From an uncultured Dokdonia sp. (GTDB lineage: Bacteria > Bacteroidota > Bacteroidia > Flavobacteriales > Flavobacteriaceae), in assembly GCF_947496725.1 (NCBI RefSeq), contig NZ_CANMDS010000007.1, forward strand, positions 109,572 through 173,571: 64,000 bases of DNA, read 5' to 3'. A model generated the notes under the pieces. That model was not told where the DNA came from, ran no database searches, and saw only the letters and a list, made by a program, of their open reading frames with translations. Made by a program: the position numbers and the translations under genes. This document shows, piece after piece, positions 43,147 to 51,483 of this stretch; the stretch's first letter is position 1; the number at the start of each line of letters is the position of its first letter.

Positions 43147-43818
43147 ATGGACTATGCTACTTTCTTTAAGATATTTATCACGCTACACGCAGTAGGTGGG
43201 TTTATTTCTCTCATCTCTGGTACTATTTCTGTCATAGCTCGTAAGGGTAATGTGTGGCACAAAAAGTCTGGGATGATTTTTTATTATGGGATGCTTACAG
43301 CAGGTATTTCGGGTATTGTGGCTTCACTACTGCCAGATCACAACAATCCGTTTCTGTTTGTGGTAGGACTATTTAGTGTATATCTCGTGCTTTCTGGGTA
43401 CAGAGCGCTTAGGTTTAAGAGCGTACGCAAAATGGCAGATCTACGCTGGGACAAAGTTATCTCTTGGTCTATGGCTATTATAGGTTTAGGTATGATAGGT
43501 TACGGATTGTATCTCGTTTTTAAAAGTTTTACAATGGGCTGGGTGCTTGTGGTTTTTGGCACCATAGGTTTACTTAATGCCATAAATGATTTAAGAGCAA
43601 TGCGCGATTTAAAGCTTTTGCGCAAGAAATACTTACGACTACATATAGCAAAAATTTCTGGAGCATACATTGCTGCTTTTACAGCCTTTTTTGTCACAAA
43701 TAGCGTGTTACCATCATTGTTGAGTTGGCTATTACCTTCGGTTTTTGGGATAATTTTCATCTCTTACTGGATGCGTAAGACGAGACTTGGCAAGAAAATT
43801 ACAGCTGAGACTGTATAA
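43147..43818 (+). CDS. DUF2306-like membrane protein
   Basis: 223 residues from the ATG at 43147. Upstream in-frame codons lie before the likely transcription start. About six to seven membrane helices are visible; the opening FKIFITLHAVGGFISLISGTISVIARKGNVWHKKSGMIFYYGMLTAGISG, with conserved His residues, is typical of DUF2306-type proteins. The function is unknown; heme or quinone interaction has been suggested for related His-rich helices, but nothing here proves it. Monocistronic. Confidence 0.78.
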   Translation: MDYATFFKIFITLHAVGGFISLISGTISVIARKGNVWHKKSGMIFYYGMLTAGISGIVASLLPDHNNPFLFVVGLFSVYLVLSGYRALRFKSVRKMADLRWDKVISWSMAIIGLGMIGYGLYLVFKSFTMGWVLVVFGTIGLLNAINDLRAMRDLKLLRKKYLRLHIAKISGAYIAAFTAFFVTNSVLPSLLSWLLPSVFGIIFISYWMRKTRLGKKITAETV

Positions 43819-43837
43819 ATGACAATTGGGTAGATTA

Positions 43838-43853
43838 CGCTTTCGCGAAAGCG
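43838..43853. repeat. Iterated palindrome copy 16 (exact, intergenic)
   Basis: An exact core with TTA on the left and TAC on the right, between the DUF2306-like gene and the TPR-like secreted protein gene. Confidence 0.95.
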
Positions 43854-43896
43854 TACTTAAAACCATCTTTACATCATCAATCAAAACAATACTATT

Positions 43897-44526
43897 ATGA
43901 AACACTTACTTCTTATTATCGCATTATGCAGCAGTACCTTCCTTATAGCTCAAACTAAATATGAGCAGGGTATGCGCAAAGCAATGGAACTCTGGGATCA
44001 AGATAAACTTGATGAAGCTTCAAATCTTTTTGAGCGTATCGCAACGGTAGAAAAGGATAACTGGTTGCCCTCATACCACGTGGCACAAATAGCCATTGTG
44101 AAGAACTGGCGAGATTTTGAAAACCAAAATGAAACAACGCTCAAAGTAAATGGAGATAAGGCGCAGGAGTATATCAATGCAATGCGTACGATAGAAAAAG
44201 ATAACCCGTATGCAGATTATCTACAAGCGCAGCTATATACCGTGTGGGTAGCTTATGATGGTATGAAGTATGGAATGAAATATGCCGGTACCATAGGCGA
44301 ACTGTACCAGAAAATGGTTAAAAAAGATCCAGATAATCCCATTTTTATAGCAGATAAGGCACAGTGGGATATGGGGAGTGCAAAGTACTTTGGAAGCTCA
44401 ATAGAACCGTATTGTGCAGAGTTAAAGCGCGCCATTGAGCTTTTTGCTACCTTTAAACCTGAGACGGAGTTCCATCCCAAAGGAAATGTAAAAAGAGCTT
44501 TAGAAAGTGCAGAGGCTTGTAATTAA
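43897..44526 (+). CDS. TPR-like secreted protein
   Basis: 209 residues with signal peptide MKHLLLIIALCSSTFLIAQ. The mature protein is helical with tetratricopeptide-like pairs (YEQGMRKAMELWDQDKLDEASNLFERIATVEKDNWLPSYHVAQIAI; DPDNPIFIADKAQWDMGSAKYFG). It should act in the periplasm as a binding scaffold. It lies 6 bp upstream of the LytS-type kinase gene, so the two are co-transcribed and possibly functionally linked. Confidence 0.8.
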   Translation: MKHLLLIIALCSSTFLIAQTKYEQGMRKAMELWDQDKLDEASNLFERIATVEKDNWLPSYHVAQIAIVKNWRDFENQNETTLKVNGDKAQEYINAMRTIEKDNPYADYLQAQLYTVWVAYDGMKYGMKYAGTIGELYQKMVKKDPDNPIFIADKAQWDMGSAKYFGSSIEPYCAELKRAIELFATFKPETEFHPKGNVKRALESAEACN

Positions 44527-44532
44527 GAAGAA

Positions 44533-45867
44533 ATGAAGTATTATCTAACAGAGTTTGCAAAGGCAAATATTGTAGGCTTAACCATATTTATCGTTCATAG
44601 TATCATACTGTACGTGCTGGGTAACCCTTGGTATGGAGATGGAGTAATAACCTTTTTTATCCAAAACCAAATCTTTTCTGTAGCGCTGTATGCAGTAAAT
44701 ACGATGGTTATAGTAAACTTTAGAAAACGTTTTACCGCTACTCTGTGGAATTTTAAGGTGCTTACTTATGCGCTTATTGCGCATATTGCTGTGACTTTAG
44801 TTACGGTGTTTGTACTGCGATTACTACTTATTACGAAGTATTACAACATTCCTTTAGATCAATATTGGGCTAGTGAAGGTCTCGAGGATTATATATTTCC
44901 TTTTATAATAACAGCTGTAGCAACAACCTCGTTTTATGCGGTGAGTCGCTGGAAGAGAAAGCAAGAGAGTAAAGTAAAGGAATCTAAAATTATTGCAGGA
45001 GCCGCTTCTGCAAAGTTTGATGCACTTAAAAATCAGCTGGATCCTCATTTTTTATTCAACAGTTTAAATGTGCTAGCAAGTCTTATAGAGGAAAACCCAA
45101 GACAGGCAACCAAGTTTACCACTTCGCTTTCAAAAGTATACAGATATGTACTAGAGCAAAAAAATAAAGAACTAGTACCACTAGAGGAGGAGCTTGCCTT
45201 TGCTCGTACGTATATGAATCTTATTAAAATGCGTTTTGAAGACAGTATTGTGGTAGACATACCTGAGCAATCTTCTCACTCAGAGTACAAAGTGGTGCCG
45301 CTATCGTTACAATTACTATTAGAAAATGCTGTAAAGCATAACCAAGTAACTCCTTCAAATAAGCTTCACATAAGAATCTATGAAGAGGGAAATACGCTAT
45401 ATGTGACTAATAACATCCAGAAAAAACAAGTAGTAAAGAAGAGTAGCGGTGTAGGTTTACAAAACATACGCCAGCGCTACGGCCTGCTTACGAGTAGTGA
45501 TGTTGTTATAAAAGATGATGGTGCAAACTTTCAAGTAGGTGTGCCGTTACTTACACAAGCTGGACAAGCTAGTTTTGAACCTAAACAAACAGAGTATCTA
45601 GAGGATAAACGTTATCAACGTGCAAAAAAGAAAGTAGAAGATCTCAAAGGATTTTACATACACTTCACTATATATGCGATTATGGTGCCTGTCTTTATTT
45701 ATTTTAACGTGATGTCTACCAGTTTTCCTTGGGCACTTTTCCCTATATTGGGATGGGGCTGGGGTGTTGTAGGTCACGCCTCTGAGGTGTACGGCTGGAG
45801 CCCTATATTTAATAAAACTTGGGAAAAGCGCAAGATAGAGAGACTTATGGATGATGATGATTTCTAA
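44533..45867 (+). CDS. LytS-type sensor histidine kinase with C-terminal 2TM domain
   Basis: 444 residues. Four N-terminal membrane helices (residues ~10-137) are followed by the His_kinase domain (FDALKNQLDPHFLFNSLNVLASLIEENP, His172) and an HATPase region (LSLQLLLENAVKHNQVTP, GVGLQNIRQRYG). Residues ~365-425 form a second membrane module, the 2TM domain (FYIHFTIYAIMVPVFIYFNV ... WALFPILGWGWGVVGHA). Such kinases usually have a LytTR-type response regulator beside them; none is next to this one. It is in an operon with the TPR-like protein. Confidence 0.9.
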   Translation: MKYYLTEFAKANIVGLTIFIVHSIILYVLGNPWYGDGVITFFIQNQIFSVALYAVNTMVIVNFRKRFTATLWNFKVLTYALIAHIAVTLVTVFVLRLLLITKYYNIPLDQYWASEGLEDYIFPFIITAVATTSFYAVSRWKRKQESKVKESKIIAGAASAKFDALKNQLDPHFLFNSLNVLASLIEENPRQATKFTTSLSKVYRYVLEQKNKELVPLEEELAFARTYMNLIKMRFEDSIVVDIPEQSSHSEYKVVPLSLQLLLENAVKHNQVTPSNKLHIRIYEEGNTLYVTNNIQKKQVVKKSSGVGLQNIRQRYGLLTSSDVVIKDDGANFQVGVPLLTQAGQASFEPKQTEYLEDKRYQRAKKKVEDLKGFYIHFTIYAIMVPVFIYFNVMSTSFPWALFPILGWGWGVVGHASEVYGWSPIFNKTWEKRKIERLMDDDDF

Positions 45868-45912
45868 GTTGTAAAACTAAGCTCCATAGAATAGGTCGAT
45901 AATTTATTACAT

Positions 45913-45953
45913 AAAAAAAGTGTCTTTAAGCCGTAGCCTAAAGACACTTTTTA
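45913..45953. terminator. Bidirectional terminator between kinase and TerC genes
   Basis: AAAAAGTGTCTTTA / TAAAGACACTTTTT, a 14-bp stem with A-run and T-run ends, so it can serve both convergent genes. Confidence 0.9.
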
Positions 45954-45971
45954 CATTCTGTAAGAAAGATG

Positions 45972-46817
45972 TTAGTCCTTTTTGAGGTGCTCTACATTTT
46001 TCTTCATTTGTATTTGTGCTCCAGAGTCTTTTGTTTTCATAGCTCTGTATTTGAAGTTTATAAACTCTACCAGTAATGAGAAGGCAATCGTAAAGTATAA
46101 ATAACCCTTAGGGATGGCTCCTACGCTTGATCCAAAGATTTCTAGGTGTGATAGGTGCGCGCCTTCTGCAATAAGCATAAAACCTATTAAAATTAAGAAT
46201 GACAGCCCTAAAATCTGTAAAGATGGATGCTTTGCAATAAAGTTTCCTACAGGGTTTGCAAAGAGCATCATTATCCCCACAGAGATAACAACTGCTATCA
46301 CCATAATGATTAATGCATCTGTTGGATTGTCAGAGAGTCCGTTAGTCATCCCGACAGCCGTAAGTATAGAGTCAAAAGAGAATACAAGGTTGATAACTGC
46401 AATTTGTACAATGGCATTACCTAGCGTAGTAGAGCTCTTTTTTGAAATCTCTTCTTCTTCTAGTCCTGTTTCATCCACCTTCTCGTGTATCTCGTGTACA
46501 GACTTCCAGATAAGGAAGATACCTCCTGCAAGAAGTATAACCGCTTGCCAGCTTATCCCTCCTGTTATCCAGCTTGCGTTTATATGCCAGAAAGGAGCAC
46601 TTAAGGCCACAAGCCACGATATCCCAAAAAGTAATGCGATACGCATACCCATTGCAAGTGCAAGACCAATATTAGTCGCTTTTTTACGATCCTTTTGCGG
46701 AAGCTTTTCTGCGGCGATAGATATAAAGATGATGTTATCTATACCTAATATAATTTCAAGAAAGGTAAGCGTAAGCAGTGCAATCCAAGCATCTGCAGTG
46801 GTAAGAATGTCAAACAT
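45972..46817 (-). CDS. TerC family integral membrane protein
   Basis: 281 residues with eight or so membrane helices. TerC signatures: LTFLEIILGIDNIIFISIAAEKLP (acidic residues in a helix), AVIQIAVINLVFSFDSILTAVGM and MLFANPVGNFIAKHPSLQILGLSFLILIGFMLIAEGAH. Family members export Mn2+ or other metals and metallate exoenzymes; tellurite resistance is the historic name. Its ATG overlaps the stop codon of the upstream lipoprotein gene by one base. Confidence 0.93.
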   Translation of the reverse strand: MFDILTTADAWIALLTLTFLEIILGIDNIIFISIAAEKLPQKDRKKATNIGLALAMGMRIALLFGISWLVALSAPFWHINASWITGGISWQAVILLAGGIFLIWKSVHEIHEKVDETGLEEEEISKKSSTTLGNAIVQIAVINLVFSFDSILTAVGMTNGLSDNPTDALIIMVIAVVISVGIMMLFANPVGNFIAKHPSLQILGLSFLILIGFMLIAEGAHLSHLEIFGSSVGAIPKGYLYFTIAFSLLVEFINFKYRAMKTKDSGAQIQMKKNVEHLKKD

Positions 46818-47200
46818 TAGTTAGTTGTTTTTTTTGCGGTTCCGCGTTGTTTGTTGGTTTCTCCTACGAGGGAGTACTCAAAGGTATAAAAATCTCCGTC
46901 AGTAGCTATGATTTTCATATGGAGTGCTTTTTCCTCACTCATACTTTTTGGGTTCAACTTCTTAACGATGTACTCACAATCATTAATCCATCGCACAGAA
47001 GAGGAGTCTGCTTTACCATTAAAAAAATCTACTTCAAGAGTATCGTTACGTGTAAATGTTGTGGCTACAAGTTCGCCATCTAGAAGTGTCTCAAAAGTAA
47101 ATGTGCCAGTCTTAAAATTTGCACAATCTCGCTCTGGACTTTTACAGCTTAAAGCGAAAAAAAAACAAGCAGCAATCGAGTAAAAAAAGATACGTTTCAT
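46817..47200 (-). CDS. Small hypothetical lipoprotein
   Basis: 127 residues with lipobox FALSC. The mature part is a beta-rich domain with two Cys (RDCANFKTG, WINDCEYIVKKLNP) and ends FYTFEYSLVGETNKQRGTA. It resembles a widespread flavobacterial small lipoprotein whose function is unknown. Its stop TAA shares a base with the TerC ATG, indicating coupling. Confidence 0.78.
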   Translation of the reverse strand: MKRIFFYSIAACFFFALSCKSPERDCANFKTGTFTFETLLDGELVATTFTRNDTLEVDFFNGKADSSSVRWINDCEYIVKKLNPKSMSEEKALHMKIIATDGDFYTFEYSLVGETNKQRGTAKKTTN

Positions 47201-47313
47201 AGACTACAAAAATAATATACAAAGAGTTGGAACTCGTAATTTGAAACCTCTTTTTTAGAAGGTTTTAAATTGCCGAAAATGAGCTAGGTTATTTAATTAG
47301 ATAATGAGACAAA

Positions 47314-47763
47314 CTACATTTCATAACTTTCAAAAGTTCCATCTTCTAAGAAAATAATCACTCTCTTAACTGCCGATTTTGATGAAGAAAAAGCGCCTAT
47401 ATTTTCTATGCTTTTTTGAGCTGTTTTTGGGGTCTGCTCTTCGGTAGTTTTTTGGAGCGAGTTGGAGAGTTTTTTTTGTAAGTTTTCTTGTGGCTCAATT
47501 ATCGTTTTTTCTGGAGTAGTAGGGGGCGGTTTTGGAGTTGTTTTCTTCCCGTAAAGTAACCATTCTAATTCTATATTTGGAAAGGTGTCTACTACCTTCA
47601 TAACAAAGTCTAAGCTGGGCTTGTTTCTGCCCGCCATAAGGTGGGAAATTGTTGCACGACCTACAGATAGTTTTTCTGCAAATGATGTGGCGCTAAGCTC
47701 GTGTGACTCCATAATTTTTTGAAGTCGCTTTGCAAATTTTGTATTGTCAAGTAGTGTTTCCAT
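47314..47763 (-). CDS. XRE-family HTH transcriptional regulator
   Basis: 149 residues. The N-terminal HTH_3 domain (KFAKRLQKIMESHELSATSFAEKLSVGRATISHLMAGRNKPSLDFVMKVVDTFP, residues ~9-62) is followed by a Pro/Thr/Lys-rich linker (~72-110) and a short conserved C-terminal strand pair (VKRVIIFLEDGTFESYEM). The last part probably mediates oligomerisation. A duplicated operator-like module lies in the divergent gap to the carboxypeptidase gene, one copy beginning at its own start codon, so autoregulation is likely. Confidence 0.88.
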   Translation of the reverse strand: METLLDNTKFAKRLQKIMESHELSATSFAEKLSVGRATISHLMAGRNKPSLDFVMKVVDTFPNIELEWLLYGKKTTPKPPPTTPEKTIIEPQENLQKKLSNSLQKTTEEQTPKTAQKSIENIGAFSSSKSAVKRVIIFLEDGTFESYEM

Positions 47764-47795
47764 TTGTATACAACAAAGATACGTTACAATTGTAA
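47761..47795. promoter_or_regulatory. Operator-like module 1 (XRE side)
   Basis: CATTTGTATA (47761-47770, including the XRE start codon) followed after 13 bp by the palindrome TTACAATTGTAA (47784-47795). The same arrangement recurs at 47953-47986. Confidence 0.6.
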
Positions 47796-47952
47796 ACTAT
47801 GGCGATCTATACTTGTTAAACATAAAATTTACTTATAAATAGATTAAAGTTTTAGTTTATATTTAAATATTTAAGTAACTGATTTGCAATGTTGAAATTA
47901 TAATGAGTATGAATTTTATCTATTTGAACTGTATTTTACAATAGTAACGCTC

Positions 47953-47986
47953 CATTTGTATAAAGAATCCTTGTTTACAATTGTAA
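47953..47986. promoter_or_regulatory. Operator-like module 2 (carboxypeptidase side)
   Basis: CATTTGTATA (47953-47962), 12 bp, then TTACAATTGTAA (47975-47986). It is a diverged duplicate of module 1 and sits just upstream of the carboxypeptidase promoter. Confidence 0.6.
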
Positions 47987-47994
47987 TACAACAC

Positions 47995-48027
47995 TTGTAA
48001 GAGCTAATTTCAAAAAAAGTATCTTTG
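47995..48027 (+). promoter_or_regulatory. Promoter of the carboxypeptidase gene
   Basis: TTG at 47995-47997, a 22-bp spacer and TATCTTTG at 48020-48027, matching TANNTTTG. The start codon follows 17 bp later. Confidence 0.6.
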
Positions 48028-48044
48028 TCATTCAAAGTAAGATT

Positions 48045-49091
48045 ATGATATTATCTAAGGTTTTAGAAGAGTTTACTAGTTGCCGTGAGAAAGCTATTTC
48101 TGGTCGCTACATTTTGCCAGAATTTATTACAAATTTTGTTGAAAATTTACCAGAAGAATTTACTGTTTCTATAGAAGGTGATTCTGTAGAAAAACGTCCT
48201 ATTTATTCTGTGAAATTTGGGTCTGGAAAAGCTAAAATTTTAATGTGGTCACAGATGCACGGTAACGAATCTACAACCACAAAATCTTTACTTGATTTTT
48301 GTAATTTTTTACAAAAAAATGAGCATCAAAATGATGTGAAAAATGTGCTTGATAATTGTACATTTTTTATGATCCCTATGCTTAATCCTGACGGGTCAAA
48401 AATGTGGACTAGAAATAATGCAAACGACGTAGATCTTAATCGAGATTCTCAAGATTTGAGTCAGCCAGAATCAAAATTATTACGTCAAATTTTTAATGAT
48501 TTTAAGCCAGATTTTTGTTTCAACTTACACGGGCAACGAACTATTTATGGTTTTGAAAATACAGGCAAACCATCTATACTTTCCTTCCTTGCACCTTCGG
48601 CAAATGAGGAAAGAAATTTTACATTTTCGCGTAAGCAATCTGCTAGTGTAATCACACATATTTTTGAAAATTTACAAGACGATTTAAGTGGAAATATAGG
48701 CCTATATAATGATGCTTTTAATAACAATTGTGTGGGAGATGCTTTTCAAGAAGCTGAGGTGGCAACCGTACTTTTTGAAGCAGGTCATTACCCAAATGAC
48801 TATGCTCGCGAAAAAACACGAGCATACATTTTTGCATCATTATGGTATGCTATTGAGGCTTGTCAAAAAGATATATCCTACCCTGTTGAGGATTATAAAA
48901 TGATACCTGAGCATAGTAAGTGTTATTGTGATTTGCATAGCAAAGGAGTAGCTATTGAGAAATTGCAGTATAAAGAAAAGGTAGAAGATGGAGCTATTTT
49001 ATTTACTCCAGAACCTCTTGAAGAGGTGCTAGGTACAGGTGTTTTTTGTCATCAAGAAGTAGATAATGCATCTAGCTTCAAACTTGTGTAG
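48045..49091 (+). CDS. M14 family zinc carboxypeptidase
   Basis: 348 residues without signal peptide, so probably cytoplasmic. M14 residues are in order: zinc ligands His72 and Glu75 (MHGNEST), Arg123, Asn132-Arg133 (DVDLNRD) for substrate carboxylate, third zinc ligand His162 (FNLHGQ), and general base Glu245 (VLFEAGHYP). It should cleave a C-terminal residue from a peptide or muropeptide. Codon use is noticeably AT-rich. It is divergent from an XRE regulator, with paired operator-like sites between them. Confidence 0.88.
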   Translation: MILSKVLEEFTSCREKAISGRYILPEFITNFVENLPEEFTVSIEGDSVEKRPIYSVKFGSGKAKILMWSQMHGNESTTTKSLLDFCNFLQKNEHQNDVKNVLDNCTFFMIPMLNPDGSKMWTRNNANDVDLNRDSQDLSQPESKLLRQIFNDFKPDFCFNLHGQRTIYGFENTGKPSILSFLAPSANEERNFTFSRKQSASVITHIFENLQDDLSGNIGLYNDAFNNNCVGDAFQEAEVATVLFEAGHYPNDYAREKTRAYIFASLWYAIEACQKDISYPVEDYKMIPEHSKCYCDLHSKGVAIEKLQYKEKVEDGAILFTPEPLEEVLGTGVFCHQEVDNASSFKLV

Positions 49092-49165
49092 TATAGTCTC
49101 GATTTAAGGTAAAAAATAGGGGGTAAAAAGTTTACGATAACGTTTTAGTAAATAAGAGGCGCTTG

Positions 49166-49199
49166 TTGCAGAATAATCAGTAATATTCTATTATTTTTG
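49166..49199 (+). promoter_or_regulatory. Promoter of the Lrp/AsnC gene
   Basis: TTG at 49166-49168, a 23-bp spacer and TATTTTTG at 49192-49199, 26 bp before the start codon. Confidence 0.55.
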
Positions 49200-49225
49200 C
49201 ATTATATTCAAAAAACGCAGATACA

Positions 49226-49708
49226 ATGGCAAAGTTCAAATTAGACGAAGTAGACCACCAGATACTCGATATGCTTATCGAGAATACAAGAACTCCTTTT
49301 ACAGATATAGCAAAAAAATTACTCATCTCTGCAGGTACTGTACACGTACGTGTTAAGAAGATGGAAGAAGCGGGAATTATCACAGGTTCCTCACTTACAC
49401 TAGATTACGGAAAATTAGGCTATTCTTTTATAGCATACGTGGGTGTATATATTAATAAGACATCACAAACTACTTTTGTGCTTGAGCGCATTGCTCAAAT
49501 CCCGTTTGTAACTGTCGCTCACGTAACTACAGGTAAGTTTAATATCTTCTGTAAAATAAGAGCAAGAGATACGAATCACGCAAAGAATGTTATATTCTTA
49601 CTAGATGATATAGATGGTGTATATCGTACAGAAACGATGATCTCGCTAGAAGAGAGCATTAATGACAAGAAAAGATTAATGCACTCTATCTTTCAAGATC
49701 TAGTATAA
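49226..49708 (+). CDS. Lrp/AsnC family transcriptional regulator
   Basis: 160 residues. The N-terminal HTH (LDEVDHQILDMLIENTRTPFTDIAKKLLISAGTVHVRVKKMEEAGIITG) and C-terminal RAM/AsnC ligand domain (AYVGVYINKTSQTTFVLERIAQIPFVTVAHVTTGKFNIFCKI) are both complete. It likely senses an amino acid and controls its metabolism; alanine, proline and carboxypeptidase genes are all within 6 kb, though no operon links them. A strong terminator follows. Confidence 0.93.
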   Translation: MAKFKLDEVDHQILDMLIENTRTPFTDIAKKLLISAGTVHVRVKKMEEAGIITGSSLTLDYGKLGYSFIAYVGVYINKTSQTTFVLERIAQIPFVTVAHVTTGKFNIFCKIRARDTNHAKNVIFLLDDIDGVYRTETMISLEESINDKKRLMHSIFQDLV

Positions 49709-49728
49709 TTAGAACCGCAGAATATTTT

Positions 49729-49763
49729 AAAACCCTTTCTCACAACGAGAAAGGGTTTTTTAT
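49729..49763 (+). terminator. Rho-independent terminator of the Lrp gene
   Basis: AACCCTTTCTC / GAGAAAGGGTT with a 4- to 5-nt loop and a T-run. Confidence 0.9.
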
Positions 49764-49789
49764 TACTTTTAACTTAAATTTTTTAGACT

Positions 49790-50311
49790 ATGACAACGCG
49801 AGCAGAAGTTAAAGAGCCAGAATATAACACCTACTATAATCAGTATATCTCTCAGGTACCAGAAGAAACAGATTTACTTGAGGCATTACAATCTGGGCTA
49901 GATTTTACCGTGTCGTTTTATAATAGTTTATCAGAAGAGCAATTACTCTTGCGTTATGCGCCTGGTAAATGGACTCCTAAAGAGGTATTGTTACACCTTA
50001 TAGACACTGAGCGCATATTTTCATATCGTGCATTACGCTTTTCTAGAATGGACGCTACGCCTTTGCAGGGTTTTGAGCAAGATGATTTTGTGGCTTCAAG
50101 CAATGCAAATGAGCGTACTATATCATCTCTACTTGAGGAGTATGCTAGTGTGCGTCTAGCAAGCTTAAGTCTCTTTACATCTATGACAAAAGAGACTGTG
50201 CGTGTAATAGGAGAAGCAAGTCAAAGCCCGTTAAGCCCTCGCGCAGCAGGATTTATAATCGCGGGTCACGAGCGTCACCACATTACCATAATTAAAGAAA
50301 GGTATTTATAA
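49790..50311 (+). CDS. DinB family protein
   Basis: 173 residues, four-helix-bundle DinB fold. Likely metal-binding His residues are in VLLHLIDTERIFSYRALRFSRMD and the C-terminal AGHERHHITIIKERYL. The family includes thiol-dependent and hydrolytic enzymes; the exact role is unknown. The last six bases overlap the end of aroB on the other strand, so the two genes converge tail to tail. Confidence 0.88.
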   Translation: MTTRAEVKEPEYNTYYNQYISQVPEETDLLEALQSGLDFTVSFYNSLSEEQLLLRYAPGKWTPKEVLLHLIDTERIFSYRALRFSRMDATPLQGFEQDDFVASSNANERTISSLLEEYASVRLASLSLFTSMTKETVRVIGEASQSPLSPRAAGFIIAGHERHHITIIKERYL

Positions 50312-51394
50312 GGTAGCTTGCTGTGTGCTCTCTAGATAATGATCAAAGGCCTTATATATAAGTTCGTTTGGAGCTTGTTTGTCTATAACGGCACTTCCTA
50401 TACTTTCTAGAAGTACAAAATTTATATTACCATTTGTATTTTTCTTATCGTGCTTGAGGTATTCTATAATGGGTTCTATGTCCGCTTTCGCGAAAGCGAC
50501 CTCCTCATACATATCATTAAGCGTAGTTGTAATATCATCTAGCGCATCCTTATTAAGCCCCGTAAGCTCCACCGAAAGGTAGCTCTCTAAAATCATCCCA
50601 ATTGCTATTGCCTCTCCGTGTAAAAGCGTCTTTCTAGTGTCTGAAGCTAGGCAGTATGACTCAATAGCGTGACCGAGTGTATGACCGTAATTAAGGGTTT
50701 TTCTTATACTTTGTTCTCTAGGGTCTTGAAGTACAATTTCATTTTTTATGATGATACTCTCATAAATGAGTTGGCTCAAATCATCTGTGGTCATCTCGCT
50801 CAAGTTTTTAAGCTTGTTCCAGTAAGATTTATCTGCAATGAGTCCGTGTTTATACATTTCTGCAAGGCCAGAACGGAGTTCTTCTGGTGGTAATGTTGCC
50901 AGAAAGCCACCGTCTATAAGTACCATTTGTGGGTTGTTTATAACACCTATGAGATTTTTAAGTGTGCCTAGATCAACACCTGTTTTGCCACCTACACTGG
51001 CATCTACCATAGAGAGAAGAGAGGTCGGGATATTTATAAAGTCCATACCACGTTTAAAAGTACTTGCTACAAACCCACCTAGATCTGTAACAACTCCTCC
51101 ACCTACGTTAATCACAAGTCCTTTTCTATCTGCATCTAGTGCTGCTAGGGCATCCCAAACTCCACTACAGGTTTCTATCGTTTTATTAATCTCACCGTGT
51201 GGTATCTCTATGACTTCTATAGGTATTTCGGTAGCTAGATTGCCTAAAAAAGGAGCAAGACAATCTTCGTGGGTATGATCATCTACTATTACAAATATCT
51301 TACTGTAAGAGCTTTGGAGTAATAGTACATTAAGGGCATCATATCCAGATTGATTAAAAACGATATCGTATGAGGCAGCTTGAATGGTAGTCAT
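50306..51394 (-). CDS. aroB: 3-dehydroquinate synthase
   Basis: 362 residues, full length. NAD and metal sites: EIPHGEINKTIET, NVGGGVVTDLGGFVASTFKRGMDFINIPTSLLSMVDASVGGKTGVD, PEELRSGLAEMYKHGLI and NYGHTLGHAIES. It makes 3-dehydroquinate from DAHP in the shikimate pathway in the cytosol. Palindrome copy 17 falls near the C-terminus and is read as Val-Ala-Phe-Ala-Lys-Ala-Asp-Ile; relatives have unrelated residues of the same length there. Confidence 0.97.
   Translation of the reverse strand: MTTIQAASYDIVFNQSGYDALNVLLLQSSYSKIFVIVDDHTHEDCLAPFLGNLATEIPIEVIEIPHGEINKTIETCSGVWDALAALDADRKGLVINVGGGVVTDLGGFVASTFKRGMDFINIPTSLLSMVDASVGGKTGVDLGTLKNLIGVINNPQMVLIDGGFLATLPPEELRSGLAEMYKHGLIADKSYWNKLKNLSEMTTDDLSQLIYESIIIKNEIVLQDPREQSIRKTLNYGHTLGHAIESYCLASDTRKTLLHGEAIAIGMILESYLSVELTGLNKDALDDITTTLNDMYEEVAFAKADIEPIIEYLKHDKKNTNGNINFVLLESIGSAVIDKQAPNELIYKAFDHYLESTQQATL
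50483..50498. repeat. Iterated palindrome copy 17 (exact, intragenic)
   Basis: An exact 16-mer inside aroB, on the coding strand in the Ala-Phe-Ala-Lys-Ala frame. Confidence 0.95.
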
Positions 51395-51430
51395 TATAAT
51401 GTAATTTTAACAGTTGCAAATTACTCACTT

Positions 51431-51465
51431 TTGGTTTAAAAAAGTGTAATCTAGATGTATATTTG
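51431..51465 (+). promoter_or_regulatory. Promoter of the proline dehydrogenase gene
   Basis: TTG at 51431-51433 and TATATTTG at 51458-51465 (spacer 24 bp, slightly long), 18 bp before the ATG. Confidence 0.5.
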
Positions 51466-51483
51466 TCTAACTAATTTAAGCAT

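Noticed and set aside
48634..48646. TTTTCGCGTAAGC in the carboxypeptidase gene as a degenerate palindrome
   Set aside because: Only the central TCGCG is shared and both arms are broken; this is expected by chance.
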